64,000 bases of DNA from contig JBJLEF010000008.1 of assembly GCA_045565995.1 (NCBI GenBank), positions 510,550 to 574,549 on the forward strand, given 5' to 3'. Shown here one piece after another: positions 18,070 through 26,409 of the stretch (position 1 is its first letter; each line of letters opens with the position of its first letter). The notes under the pieces were generated by a model. The model ran no database searches and was not told where the DNA came from. It saw only the letters and a list, made by a program, of their open reading frames with translations. The DNA comes from UBA721 sp002705165 (lineage in GTDB: Bacteria; Planctomycetota; Planctomycetia; Pirellulales; Pirellulaceae). Both the position numbers and the translations under genes were made by a program.

Positions 18070-19209
18070 TCATTTCTGCAATGCAATCTTGGCGGGTTCA
18101 CCGTCTAGGTTTTGACTCGTTTTAGTTTCCTGATGCTCATCTGCGATAATGACTGGTTCGCTATCCCGAGTCTTCCAGACATAACGTACAACTCCGTCCG
18201 GTGTTATCACTTCCATCTCACGATAGCTTTTCTCAAAATTAGGCTGCGATATCACGTTGGCCGGTGTCACATTCAGCTTGTTTTGTTCGGCTTCATCCAT
18301 GCGATCGGTGATCTTCTTTGCAAGCTTGTCGGTGACTTGTTCGGTCACCTGCTGAGCTACCTGATTTGCTAACGCTTCCAGTTGTTCCTTGCGGTCAGTC
18401 GCGTCAGGCACTTGGTTTGGAACCTCAGGCTGCACAACAGCCTGTTGTTTGATTGGTGGGTTGTCGGCACTTGGCTCCTGTTGAATCTCAACTTCGACCA
18501 CCATTGATTCTTTGATCGAATCCAACGTATGGATCATGCCGGAAGGAAAATCACCTTCATTCGCGGCACCAGTTAGACTCAAATGTAAATTACCGTTATT
18601 CATGGCTACCAGAATTGGTTCCACAAGCTCTGATTGAACAAGCAAAGTCAAATTAGCTTCTAACGCCTCAGACTCGGAAGCCTCTTGGATCCCCATCACC
18701 TGACAATTGCTTGCCAAACGGGTAATTCCTAAAGTGTCGCTTCCCTCTGACGATACAATTCCGGCCACATCCACACTACAACCGGACTCCATTAAACCCA
18801 CTAAGAGTGGATCGAGATGGCTCTCAACCGTGACGGTTCTGTACCCAGGCATCAGTGTTTCCACGGCCACCTGATTTGTTTTCTGCAAGACTTGCGCGGT
18901 AATCGGGTCACCAACAATCAATCGCCTAGCTGCGAATTGGCCTTTGATTGCCTGCAGGTCCATGACCGGTTTTGCATCGGCCAGTTGAGTCTCTGCCACT
19001 TCCATAATCCGGAGCTTCGTTAGATCCAATCGCTCCCCGGCATCCATATTAATGGCTGCTGCATAGACTCTGTGCGTGTTAACAATTTCTTTGGTTGGAG
19101 GCTCTGGCTTCTCTTTACTAACGCCAATGGCACAAACGAGTCCAATGGCTAGAGCTCCCACCAGCAACACATACTTCTTTATTCGAGCTAACAAGGTGAT
19201 TATTCCCAA
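18070..19209 (-). CDS. CpaB-like pilus assembly / SAF-domain protein
   Basis: This 379-residue protein has an N-terminal membrane anchor (residues about 12-30) and then a SAF domain: YAAAINMDAGERLDLTKLRIMEV, RRLIVGDPI and MPGYRTVTVE. This is the CpaB/RcpC arrangement of Flp/Tad pilus systems, where the protein works with the secretin in the periplasm. The second half is unusual: a Pro/Gln-rich stretch, a heptad-like helix near residues 270-310 (ALANQVAQQVTEQV) and a polar tail. The frame opens with TTG and there is no nearby ATG before the anchor, so the start is uncertain. It is immediately upstream of the secretin and probably in one operon. Confidence 0.82.
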   Translation of the reverse strand: MGIITLLARIKKYVLLVGALAIGLVCAIGVSKEKPEPPTKEIVNTHRVYAAAINMDAGERLDLTKLRIMEVAETQLADAKPVMDLQAIKGQFAARRLIVGDPITAQVLQKTNQVAVETLMPGYRTVTVESHLDPLLVGLMESGCSVDVAGIVSSEGSDTLGITRLASNCQVMGIQEASESEALEANLTLLVQSELVEPILVAMNNGNLHLSLTGAANEGDFPSGMIHTLDSIKESMVVEVEIQQEPSADNPPIKQQAVVQPEVPNQVPDATDRKEQLEALANQVAQQVTEQVTDKLAKKITDRMDEAEQNKLNVTPANVISQPNFEKSYREMEVITPDGVVRYVWKTRDSEPVIIADEHQETKTSQNLDGEPAKIALQK

Positions 19210-19371
19210 TTTCGAACGATTTCAGCACAGCAAATAGACTACAAAGCGCAGCCTCTAGCGCTATGACTTATCGTTTTCTTCGGAATAATCACTATACTCG
19301 CGTTACGATTATGGCGTAAAAAAAGGATTTTCCGGCATAGGTTACCTATTTCCACAGGATAGTGCGATGAA

Positions 19372-19393
19372 TTACCCCCATTAAGGGGCGTAA
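19372..19393. other. Stem-loop in the 233-bp gap between CpaB-like and Gfo/Idh genes
   Basis: TTAC plus CCCC pairs with GGGG plus GTAA around an ATTAA loop, with one bulged C, giving eight base pairs. It lies about 50 bases beyond the stop of the Gfo/Idh gene. No T-run follows on either strand, so a terminator role is weak. The rest of the 19210-19442 gap shows no gene; it should carry the promoter of the CpaB/secretin pair. Confidence 0.35.
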
Positions 19394-19442
19394 GTTAAAA
19401 CGTATCCCTCAAACCGGCAAGAGCCCGGGAAGTTTGACAAGA

Positions 19443-20720
19443 CTACTGCGGACGGGCCCAGTGGTCTCGATACGTTTTGTCCAGTAGTTCGTTAGCTTCC
19501 CGATCATTGAACACCGTCTCCATTTCAGGATCAAACTCAAAACCCCGTCCCAAACGCACCGCAATATTACCTAGATGACAAAGAGAGGATGTGAAGTGGC
19601 CGGTTTCTATATCTGCATTGGGCTGCTTCCCTGAACGAATACAATCAAGCCAATTCCCAATGTGCTTGCCTGTGTTTTGAGCTTCCGTTTTTATTTGAAT
19701 GTCTCGCTTTACGTTTCGTGGCCCGAGCACTTCAATTTTTCCTCGTCGACTGAGATACATCTGGCCTTCGGTGCCATAGAACTCCGCGCCACTATCGGTG
19801 TGATGTGGATAGTTTGTGGACCAAAGCCGTTGCTCATAAATCAACGTCTTATGATTTTCGGGTTTACCATCACCTCGATACTCAAACAGCACATGCTGAG
19901 TATCAGGAAATTGTTGGTCATCATCGAAGAAGTACTTACCGCCGACTGCCGCAATTCGGTTGGGATGTGTCTTCACCCCCAAACCCCAACGAGTGTAATC
20001 GATATCATGGACTCCATCATTGCCCATGTCGCCCGTCCCAAAATTATAAAACCAATGCCACCCACTGTTCACGCGATTCTGCTGGTACGGTAACCACCCT
20101 GCAGGTCCTACCCAGTTTTCATAGTCCAACTGTGGCGGAGGATCACTAGGTTGCTGCTTGCCAATATTAACTCGCCGCTGTACATTCCAGCACTTCGCAA
20201 CTTTGACATCGCCAATGACTCCCTCACGTAACAACTCAACAGCCTCGATCATCATGTCGGTACTGCGTACCTGGGTTCCATGTTGAACAATCACCTTGCT
20301 TCGGGCAGCGGCCTCAACCAATAGCCGTCCCTCTCGGACAGTATGTGAACAGGGTTTTTCGACGTACACATGTTTACCAGCCTGGCAAGCCATGATAGCT
20401 GCCGGCGCATGCCAGTGGTCCGGTGTCGCAATCACTACAGCATCGATATCCGGATCATCCAAAATCTCACGCAGATCATCGACGTGATTGACACCCTGAT
20501 CCTGTTTGCGGGTTTTATTTACTTCAGCAATCGCCGTAATAGCTACGTTCGGATACTTCCCCAACTCCACCTTGAGCGTCGTAGCCCGACCTCCATTACC
20601 AATCAAACCAATTCGTATTCCTTCACTGGCATTAGTGCCTGCTTGAGAGCCCGAAGTTGCTGAAACGGTAGCAACAGCCAGGGAAGACTGCATAAACTTT
20701 CGACGCCGCTGGTTAATCAT
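19443..20720 (-). CDS. Tat-exported Gfo/Idh/MocA family oxidoreductase
   Basis: This 425-residue NAD(P)-dependent oxidoreductase has a Tat signal (NQRRRKFMQSS followed by a hydrophobic, Ala/Ser-rich run). The Rossmann motif GLIGNGGRA follows near residue 37, then VVIATPDHWHAPAAIMACQAGKHV and the EKPCSHT motif with the conserved lysine that belongs to the family's active site. The C-terminal half carries the WVGPAGWLPYQQNRVNSGWHWFYNFGTGD signature of the secreted planctomycete subgroup (written here in two overlapping motifs, WVGPAGWLPY and HWFYNFGTGD). Substrate unknown, probably a sugar or inositol derivative. It is transcribed divergently from the nucleoside hydrolase operon across 86 bases. 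Confidence 0.92.
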   Translation of the reverse strand: MINQRRRKFMQSSLAVATVSATSGSQAGTNASEGIRIGLIGNGGRATTLKVELGKYPNVAITAIAEVNKTRKQDQGVNHVDDLREILDDPDIDAVVIATPDHWHAPAAIMACQAGKHVYVEKPCSHTVREGRLLVEAAARSKVIVQHGTQVRSTDMMIEAVELLREGVIGDVKVAKCWNVQRRVNIGKQQPSDPPPQLDYENWVGPAGWLPYQQNRVNSGWHWFYNFGTGDMGNDGVHDIDYTRWGLGVKTHPNRIAAVGGKYFFDDDQQFPDTQHVLFEYRGDGKPENHKTLIYEQRLWSTNYPHHTDSGAEFYGTEGQMYLSRRGKIEVLGPRNVKRDIQIKTEAQNTGKHIGNWLDCIRSGKQPNADIETGHFTSSLCHLGNIAVRLGRGFEFDPEMETVFNDREANELLDKTYRDHWARPQ

Positions 20721-20806
20721 TACTAAAGGCCCTGTTTCAATTCAATCGTTCAGTAAATAAACTTGAAGAGAACAGACAACTATTTCCACGGATTACAGAT
20801 CAAGCC

Positions 20807-21808
20807 ATGAAACATATCTGCATTCTTTTACTGCTACTTGCGTTTCCATTGTCCCTCACGGCCAAAGAACCCGTCAAATTAATTTTTGATACCGATATGG
20901 GTAACGATATCGACGATGCAATGGCGCTGGCCATGATTCATTCATTGATCTCTCGTGGTGAGTGTGAGTTACTTGCCGTAACCGTGACCAAAGACCATCC
21001 TCAAGCAGCAGCGTTTGTTGATCTAATCAATACCTTTTATGGGCGGCCTGATATTCCAGTCGGAGTTGTCAAAGGAGGAATGGCAAAAGAGCAAAGTAAA
21101 TACACGGTGCTAGCTGATCATCAACAAGGAGACCGACAGCGTTACCCACATGACCTAATCAATGGAAACAACGCCCCGGACGCACTAAAGGTTCTGCGTA
21201 AAACCCTCGCTGGAGCGGAAGACAAAAGCATTGTTATCGCGCAAGTCGGTTTTTCCACCAATCTGTCTCGTCTCATGAACACAAAACCCGACGAGATTAG
21301 TTCTCAGAGCGGAATGGAACTCATCCAATCCAAAGTACATCATCTGGAAATCATGGCTGGTTCCTTTACTAAGATTGGCGACAACGAGCGATTCCTGGAA
21401 TACAACGTTAAAATTGATATCCCTCATGCCAAACGAATTCTGGAGCTATGGCCATCAGAAGTGGTCATCAGTGGATTTGAAATCGGGATTTCGCTTCGTT
21501 ATCCGGCTCGCTCGATCCTTGAAGACTTCAACTATGTTGAAAAACACCCCATTCCAACTGCCTACCAGTTGTACAATCCCACTCCGCACGAGCGTCCCAC
21601 ATGGGACCTGACCAGCGTACTTCAAGGCGTTCGTCCCGACCGCGGATACTTTGATCTGTCCGCTCCGGGGAAAGTCAAAGTCCATGACGATGGATATACT
21701 GAATTCCTGCCTCAGAAAAACGGAACCCGGAAATTCCTAATTCTCAAACCAGAGAACACACAGCGAGTCCGGGATACACTCGTCCATCTCACCAGCCAAC
21801 CTCAGTAG
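20807..21808 (+). CDS. Exported nucleoside hydrolase (inosine/uridine-preferring family fold)
   Basis: This 333-residue protein has a signal peptide ending near LTAKEP and the calcium-binding, catalytic aspartate cluster DTDMGNDIDD at residues 28-37, the hallmark of nucleoside hydrolases, which split N-glycosidic bonds of nucleosides. The usual DTDPG sequence is replaced by DTDMG, as in a divergent planctomycete subgroup. Export suggests action on nucleosides or related N-glycosides in the periplasm. It is the first gene of a tight operon with the SelA-like enzyme (12-base gap), a sulfatase (9) and a small PDZ-like protein (22). Confidence 0.88.
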   Translation: MKHICILLLLLAFPLSLTAKEPVKLIFDTDMGNDIDDAMALAMIHSLISRGECELLAVTVTKDHPQAAAFVDLINTFYGRPDIPVGVVKGGMAKEQSKYTVLADHQQGDRQRYPHDLINGNNAPDALKVLRKTLAGAEDKSIVIAQVGFSTNLSRLMNTKPDEISSQSGMELIQSKVHHLEIMAGSFTKIGDNERFLEYNVKIDIPHAKRILELWPSEVVISGFEIGISLRYPARSILEDFNYVEKHPIPTAYQLYNPTPHERPTWDLTSVLQGVRPDRGYFDLSAPGKVKVHDDGYTEFLPQKNGTRKFLILKPENTQRVRDTLVHLTSQPQ

Positions 21809-21820
21809 GAAATCCAATTC

Positions 21821-22996
21821 GTGCTTTCATTTAAAGACCTCGGTGTTGAACAAGTCATTAATGCCTGTGGAACGGTCACCCGTCTTGGTGGTTCTCCATT
21901 AAGGCCGGAGGCTCTCGAAGCTTATCAGCAAGCAAGCCTACAGGCCGTTGCGTTGGAAGAACTCCAAACGGCAGTTTCCAACCAGTTGGCAAACTGGACA
22001 GGAGCGGAGGCCGGCATCATCACTTCCGGAGCTGCGGCCGCACTGACGCTAGGCGCAGCAGCCATTCTGGCTGGCAATGATCCTGCTAAAATGGGGTCTC
22101 TCCCTGACACAGAGAACATTCCTCATGAATTTATTATTTCTCGTGACCATCGCAGTGGTTATGACCATGCCGTTCGAGCAAGTGGAGCTAGATTACTGGA
22201 AGTTGGACTCAACGAAGTCCTCAGCGGAGCTGGCGTAAGACGGACTGAGTCATGGGAATACGAAGCGGCTATTAGCGACAAGACAGCCGGAATCCTTTAC
22301 GTATACAGCAGTGGGTCAGCCCCAGCTCTTGAGGAGGTGGTCGCGGTGGGACAACAACATCGCATTCCTGTTTTGGTCGATGCCGCCGGAGAACTCCCGC
22401 CACCGTCAAATCTGAAGAAGCTGATGGCTAGCGGAGCCGACCTGATTGCCTTCAGTGGGGGCAAAGCCATCGGCGGTCCTCAGGCAACGGGTCTGCTCCT
22501 TGGGCAAAAAAAACTAATTGCTTCCGCCTTGCTGCAAATGCTGGATATGGATGACCACCCACAGCTTTGGACCCCTTCCCTTCTCGACAAAAATGAACTG
22601 CGGGGAATGCCTCGCCACGGCATTGGCCGGGGATTCAAAGTTTCCAAAGAGTCCATCATGGCATTAATGGCGGCACTCGAATGTTTTCTGCAAGAAGACA
22701 ATACACAACGCATGGCCACCTACGCGGGCATGCTCTCTGACATTAAAATTCAACTTGAGAAGGCAGGTGTTTCAAGCCATCTGGTCTGGCTTAACCCGGA
22801 AACCATACCAAAGCTTCACATCCCAACCGAAGAAGCGTTTGAGGCGTGTGAAAGTCTGAGAAACCACTCGCCTCGCGTGTTTGTAGGACACAACTTGTTA
22901 AATCAGGGAATCCTTACTATCAATGCCATTGCACTTCGTGAACATCAAGTTGATCCTCTTAGTCAGGCACTCATCCACTGTCTCCAAGGCGAGTAA
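21821..22996 (+). CDS. SelA/DgaE-like PLP-dependent enzyme
   Basis: This 391-residue fold-type I PLP enzyme belongs to the L-seryl-tRNA(Sec) selenium transferase-like group, which also includes D-glucosaminate-6-phosphate ammonia lyase (DgaE). Visible features are the opening VINACGTVTRLGGSPL, the aspartate that contacts the pyridine nitrogen (D187 in VLVDAAG) and the Schiff-base lysine K215 in FSGGKAIGGPQ. It is probably not true SelA: there is no selB or tRNA-Sec in the window and the N-terminal domain of SelA is missing. A role in amino-sugar or amino-acid beta-elimination is a plausible inference. The start is GTG with AGGA nine bases upstream. No signal peptide, so it is cytoplasmic although its operon neighbours are exported. 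Confidence 0.85.
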   Translation: MLSFKDLGVEQVINACGTVTRLGGSPLRPEALEAYQQASLQAVALEELQTAVSNQLANWTGAEAGIITSGAAAALTLGAAAILAGNDPAKMGSLPDTENIPHEFIISRDHRSGYDHAVRASGARLLEVGLNEVLSGAGVRRTESWEYEAAISDKTAGILYVYSSGSAPALEEVVAVGQQHRIPVLVDAAGELPPPSNLKKLMASGADLIAFSGGKAIGGPQATGLLLGQKKLIASALLQMLDMDDHPQLWTPSLLDKNELRGMPRHGIGRGFKVSKESIMALMAALECFLQEDNTQRMATYAGMLSDIKIQLEKAGVSSHLVWLNPETIPKLHIPTEEAFEACESLRNHSPRVFVGHNLLNQGILTINAIALREHQVDPLSQALIHCLQGE

Positions 22997-23005
22997 TTTC
23001 TTATC

Positions 23006-24454
23006 GTGATTAAGCTTCGATTCTACACCTTAATTATTCTGTTGCTCTTTCCCACCTTGGTTTTAGGAAAAACGCAACAGCCCAACATCATTCTGCTACT
23101 GGCCGACGACCTTGGATACTCAGAACTGGGCATCCAGGAGAGCAATACCGGAGACATCCCCACGCCCCATATCGATTCGATAGCCCATGCCGGCGTTCGG
23201 TTTACCGATGGGTACGTCACGGCGGCATATTGTAGTGCTTCCCGGGCCGGCATGATGACCGGACGATATCAAACTCGCTTTGGTTACGAATTCAATCCCA
23301 CTGGCCATCGCAATGAAAATCCGGATTTCGGTCTTCCAGCAAGCCAGAAAACGATTGCTGATCAACTACAAATGGCAGGTTATACCACTTCACTGATTGG
23401 CAAATGGCATCTGGGTGGCACGGCAGCTTATCACCCGTTTCGCCGAGGCTTTGATGAGTTCTTCGGATTCATGCATGAGGGACATTACTTCGTTCCAGCT
23501 CCATATAAAGGCGTCACAACGATGCTTCGCCGTAAAGCACTACCGGGTAATCTCAGTGGTCGCTGGTTTAGCAAAAACGAAAAGCTCGTCTATACCGATC
23601 ACATGGGGTACAACGAGCCAGATTATGATGCAGACAATCCCATCCTGCGCGGTGGCCAACCGGTTCAAGAGCACGAATATCTGACCGACGCCTTCACGCG
23701 AGAGGCGGTCGACTTCATCCATCGTGCCAGCGATCGCCCCTTTTTTCTATATGTTGCGTACAATGCCGTCCACTCGCCTTTACAAGGTGCCGACAAATAC
23801 ATGAAGACGTTCAGCGGTATCGATAATATCCATCGACGTATTTTTGCAGCCATGCTTTCCAATCTAGATGACAGCGTTGGGGAAATTCTCAAAGCGGTCG
23901 AAGATAATGGTCTGGAGGAAGATACTATCATCGTCTTCCTCAGTGACAACGGCGGTCCCACCCGGGAATTAACCTCGTCTAATCTGCCCCTCAAAGGTGA
24001 GAAAGGAATGATGTATGAAGGTGGAATCCGCGTGCCATTCCTGATGCAATGGAAAGGGCAAATCCCACCACATACGACCTATTCACATCCAGTGATATCA
24101 ACCGATCTAATGGCAACCTTTACAACGGCTGCAGGTGCTCCTCTACCAAAAACTAAACTGGACAGTGTCGATCTCATTCCCTACATTTCACAACAGGATG
24201 AGACCGCACCCCATGAATTCCTTTTTTGGCGCGTCGGGCAGAAACGCGCAATTCGAGTGGGAGACTGGAAAGCCCTACTGGAACCAGGTCGCTTTGGCTC
24301 TACCGACTGGCAACTCTACAATCTTCAAGAAGATCTTGGAGAAAAGAACGATCTGGCGAAGACAAAGCCCAGTGTTTTAGAATCTCTGCAACAACAATGG
24401 ACGTCGGTGAATGCTGAGATGATCGATCCGATATTCGACCCGAGAAAAAAGTAA
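23006..24454 (+). CDS. Secreted sulfatase (alkaline phosphatase superfamily)
   Basis: This 482-residue type I sulfatase has a signal peptide and the metal-binding LLADDLGYSE motif (D34, D35). The formylglycine site reads CSASR at residues 76-80. The usual proline of C-x-P-x-R is alanine, a known but less common variant. The second signature GKWHLGG and the C-terminal metal motif FLSDNGGPT are intact. It would hydrolyse sulfate esters of polysaccharides after Cys76 is oxidised to formylglycine. Start is GTG with a weak ribosome site. It is third in the nucleoside hydrolase operon. Confidence 0.93.
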   Translation: MIKLRFYTLIILLLFPTLVLGKTQQPNIILLLADDLGYSELGIQESNTGDIPTPHIDSIAHAGVRFTDGYVTAAYCSASRAGMMTGRYQTRFGYEFNPTGHRNENPDFGLPASQKTIADQLQMAGYTTSLIGKWHLGGTAAYHPFRRGFDEFFGFMHEGHYFVPAPYKGVTTMLRRKALPGNLSGRWFSKNEKLVYTDHMGYNEPDYDADNPILRGGQPVQEHEYLTDAFTREAVDFIHRASDRPFFLYVAYNAVHSPLQGADKYMKTFSGIDNIHRRIFAAMLSNLDDSVGEILKAVEDNGLEEDTIIVFLSDNGGPTRELTSSNLPLKGEKGMMYEGGIRVPFLMQWKGQIPPHTTYSHPVISTDLMATFTTAAGAPLPKTKLDSVDLIPYISQQDETAPHEFLFWRVGQKRAIRVGDWKALLEPGRFGSTDWQLYNLQEDLGEKNDLAKTKPSVLESLQQQWTSVNAEMIDPIFDPRKK

Positions 24455-24476
24455 CCTAAATACAGTTAATAAAATC

Positions 24477-24857
24477 ATGAATCGCTTCTACCCCTTATTG
24501 ATGACCGCCTGCTTGGTTCTTCTCTGTTCTAACTCTCTGAAAGCTGAAAACTACTGCTTAAAGCGTGGTGACATCATTACACATGTAAACACTTTGAATA
24601 TCCATCGCATCAAAGATTTCTGGAAAGCAATCAAGCATTCTGAAACAACCATTTACCTCACAGTTCAAACAGCTGAAGGTATTAAGAAAGCCCTATATGT
24701 CCAGTTACCATTGAATAAACTGGCACCCATCCCGAGGTTTGGCGTTGACGTGACATCCCACAAACTCGAGGGCGTTAGGATTACCAACGTACGCAGGAAT
24801 TCTCCCGCTACACGCTGTCAGTCCGTCCCCACGAAGCAGCCAAGCGTTACCGACTGA
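24477..24857 (+). CDS. Small secreted PDZ-like protein
   Basis: This 126-residue protein has a clear signal peptide ending near LKAEN. It contains two PDZ-like pieces: LKRGDIITHVNTLNIHRIKDFW with the following strands, and near the end GVRITNVRRNSPATRC, both resembling PDZ repeats of planctomycete secreted proteins. Each piece lacks part of a full PDZ domain, so the protein looks shortened. The last 11 bases overlap the 3' end of the convergent sulfatase gene. It is the last gene of the nucleoside hydrolase operon. It might be a decayed protein or a small binding protein. Confidence 0.6.
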   Translation: MNRFYPLLMTACLVLLCSNSLKAENYCLKRGDIITHVNTLNIHRIKDFWKAIKHSETTIYLTVQTAEGIKKALYVQLPLNKLAPIPRFGVDVTSHKLEGVRITNVRRNSPATRCQSVPTKQPSVTD

Positions 24858-26268
24858 ATAACTGCGACTGAATCTGAGGTATACGAGCATGCGTATCGCT
24901 ATGCTCTTTCACATAACGCACTAATCCCGCTCGCATCTGAGCAATGATTTTTACATACTTTGGATCGCCGAAGAGATTGGTGACCTCCTGTGGATCATTT
25001 TGGAGGTCGATCAACCACGGACGATCACTTGCCGAAAAGACAAGTTTATACTGTTTAGATACGGCTGCCAGCCACTCTGAACCGGGAGTGCTCCTGAGAA
25101 ATGTCAAATCCTGCCACTCACTCTGAACTGCATCCTGCAGCAAACCCATCGCGTCACGACCATCGGAAGGGTGATTCCCCTGTACTCCCATCATCGAAAG
25201 AATCGTTGGGAAAAAATCAACGGTCGTCAGAGCCTCATGGACCAGATGCCCTTGAGGAAGCATCTTCGGATAATAAATGACAAAGGGAATTCTAGCAGAA
25301 CCTTCATAAGGAACTCCTTTATTCAATCGACCATGTTCTCCACACAAATCACCGTGGTCCGATGTAAACACAATAATTGTATTGTCGAGAATCCCCTCCT
25401 CTTTCAGGATCTGAATTAACTTGCCAACATTGTCATCGATGCACTTCACCATCCCGTAGTATGCGGGCATGATTCGACGTAACTGAGCGGCAGTCACTTT
25501 CGAATCCGGCTTCCCCCAATTTGGCACTTGGTCGGGACTTCGCATCAACGTCAAAGGGATCGGCACCTTCACATCCACATACATCTTGTCATAGGGAGCC
25601 CGGACAGTATTCGGACCGTGCGGATCCGGGAGACTGACGTAATAGCAAAATGACTTATTACTGTTTAGTTTGATAAAATCTACTGCCCGGTCACACAAAA
25701 AGTCGGTCGAGAATGTCTTATCATTAGCTCCCGCAAGATTGTAAGTCGGTTGTCCTTTTCCATCTCGAGCTGCAATACTCGGTTTACCATCGTCAATGGA
25801 AAATTTCTTCCAATGTCCGCGATTAAACATGAATCGGTTGTCCTGGAACCCAAATTTCCGCTCCGGACTCCACTGCGGCTTGCGAATTCCGTCCAAATGC
25901 CATTTCCCTGCAAATCCTGTTGCATATCCCTGCTGACCTAGAATCGATGCGAACGTAATGACATTATTGTTTAAGGGGATATTGTTCGTCACCACTGGTG
26001 TTTTTTGCGGGTAGCGACCTGAAATCAACGAAGCTCTGGAAGGTGAGCAAACGGGTGTGACCGCATAGAAACTGGTACACAAAACACCCTGCTCTGCGAG
26101 CCAATCAATATTTTGAGTCTCCACAATCGTACCGCCGTAACACCCTAACGTTCCAAAATGATGTTCATCAGTTTGGATGATCAGTAAATTTGGTTTGTCA
26201 CTGGCGTACAAAGTGGCGGACAAAAGAAACGCCGACACGGCCACTGCTGTTTTAATAATGATCTTCAT
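24847..26268 (-). CDS. Secreted sulfatase (canonical CSPSR)
   Basis: This 473-residue sulfatase has a signal peptide (ending near LYAS), the metal motif QTDEHH near residue 32, the formylglycine site CSPSR at 74-78, the GKWHLDG motif and the FTSDHGDLCGEHG metal site. The TDEHH/HGDLCGEHG pattern is that of the choline-sulfatase/iduronate-sulfatase-like branch. The substrate is probably a polysaccharide sulfate ester. Start is ATG. It lies 141 bases downstream of the cytochrome/cupredoxin fusion gene on the same strand and overlaps the PDZ-like gene by 11 bases at its 3' end. Confidence 0.94.
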   Translation of the reverse strand: MKIIIKTAVAVSAFLLSATLYASDKPNLLIIQTDEHHFGTLGCYGGTIVETQNIDWLAEQGVLCTSFYAVTPVCSPSRASLISGRYPQKTPVVTNNIPLNNNVITFASILGQQGYATGFAGKWHLDGIRKPQWSPERKFGFQDNRFMFNRGHWKKFSIDDGKPSIAARDGKGQPTYNLAGANDKTFSTDFLCDRAVDFIKLNSNKSFCYYVSLPDPHGPNTVRAPYDKMYVDVKVPIPLTLMRSPDQVPNWGKPDSKVTAAQLRRIMPAYYGMVKCIDDNVGKLIQILKEEGILDNTIIVFTSDHGDLCGEHGRLNKGVPYEGSARIPFVIYYPKMLPQGHLVHEALTTVDFFPTILSMMGVQGNHPSDGRDAMGLLQDAVQSEWQDLTFLRSTPGSEWLAAVSKQYKLVFSASDRPWLIDLQNDPQEVTNLFGDPKYVKIIAQMRAGLVRYVKEHSDTHARIPQIQSQLFSR

Positions 26269-26409
26269 CAGTTGAACGATATTCCTGAATAGTTATCTTT
26301 TGGAACGTTTGTCTCTGCCTGCCAGCACGATGAAACTTGAGCTCGGTTTGTGCCCCACACCTATGTTTGTCGGCTGGAAGCTCTTGCGTTAGCGGCTTCC
26401 TTCCAAACT

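Noticed and set aside
21821..22996. True selenocysteine synthase (selA)
   Set aside because: The N-terminal SelA domain is missing, and no selB, selD or tRNA-Sec is seen; the SelA/DgaE-like fold is the safer call.
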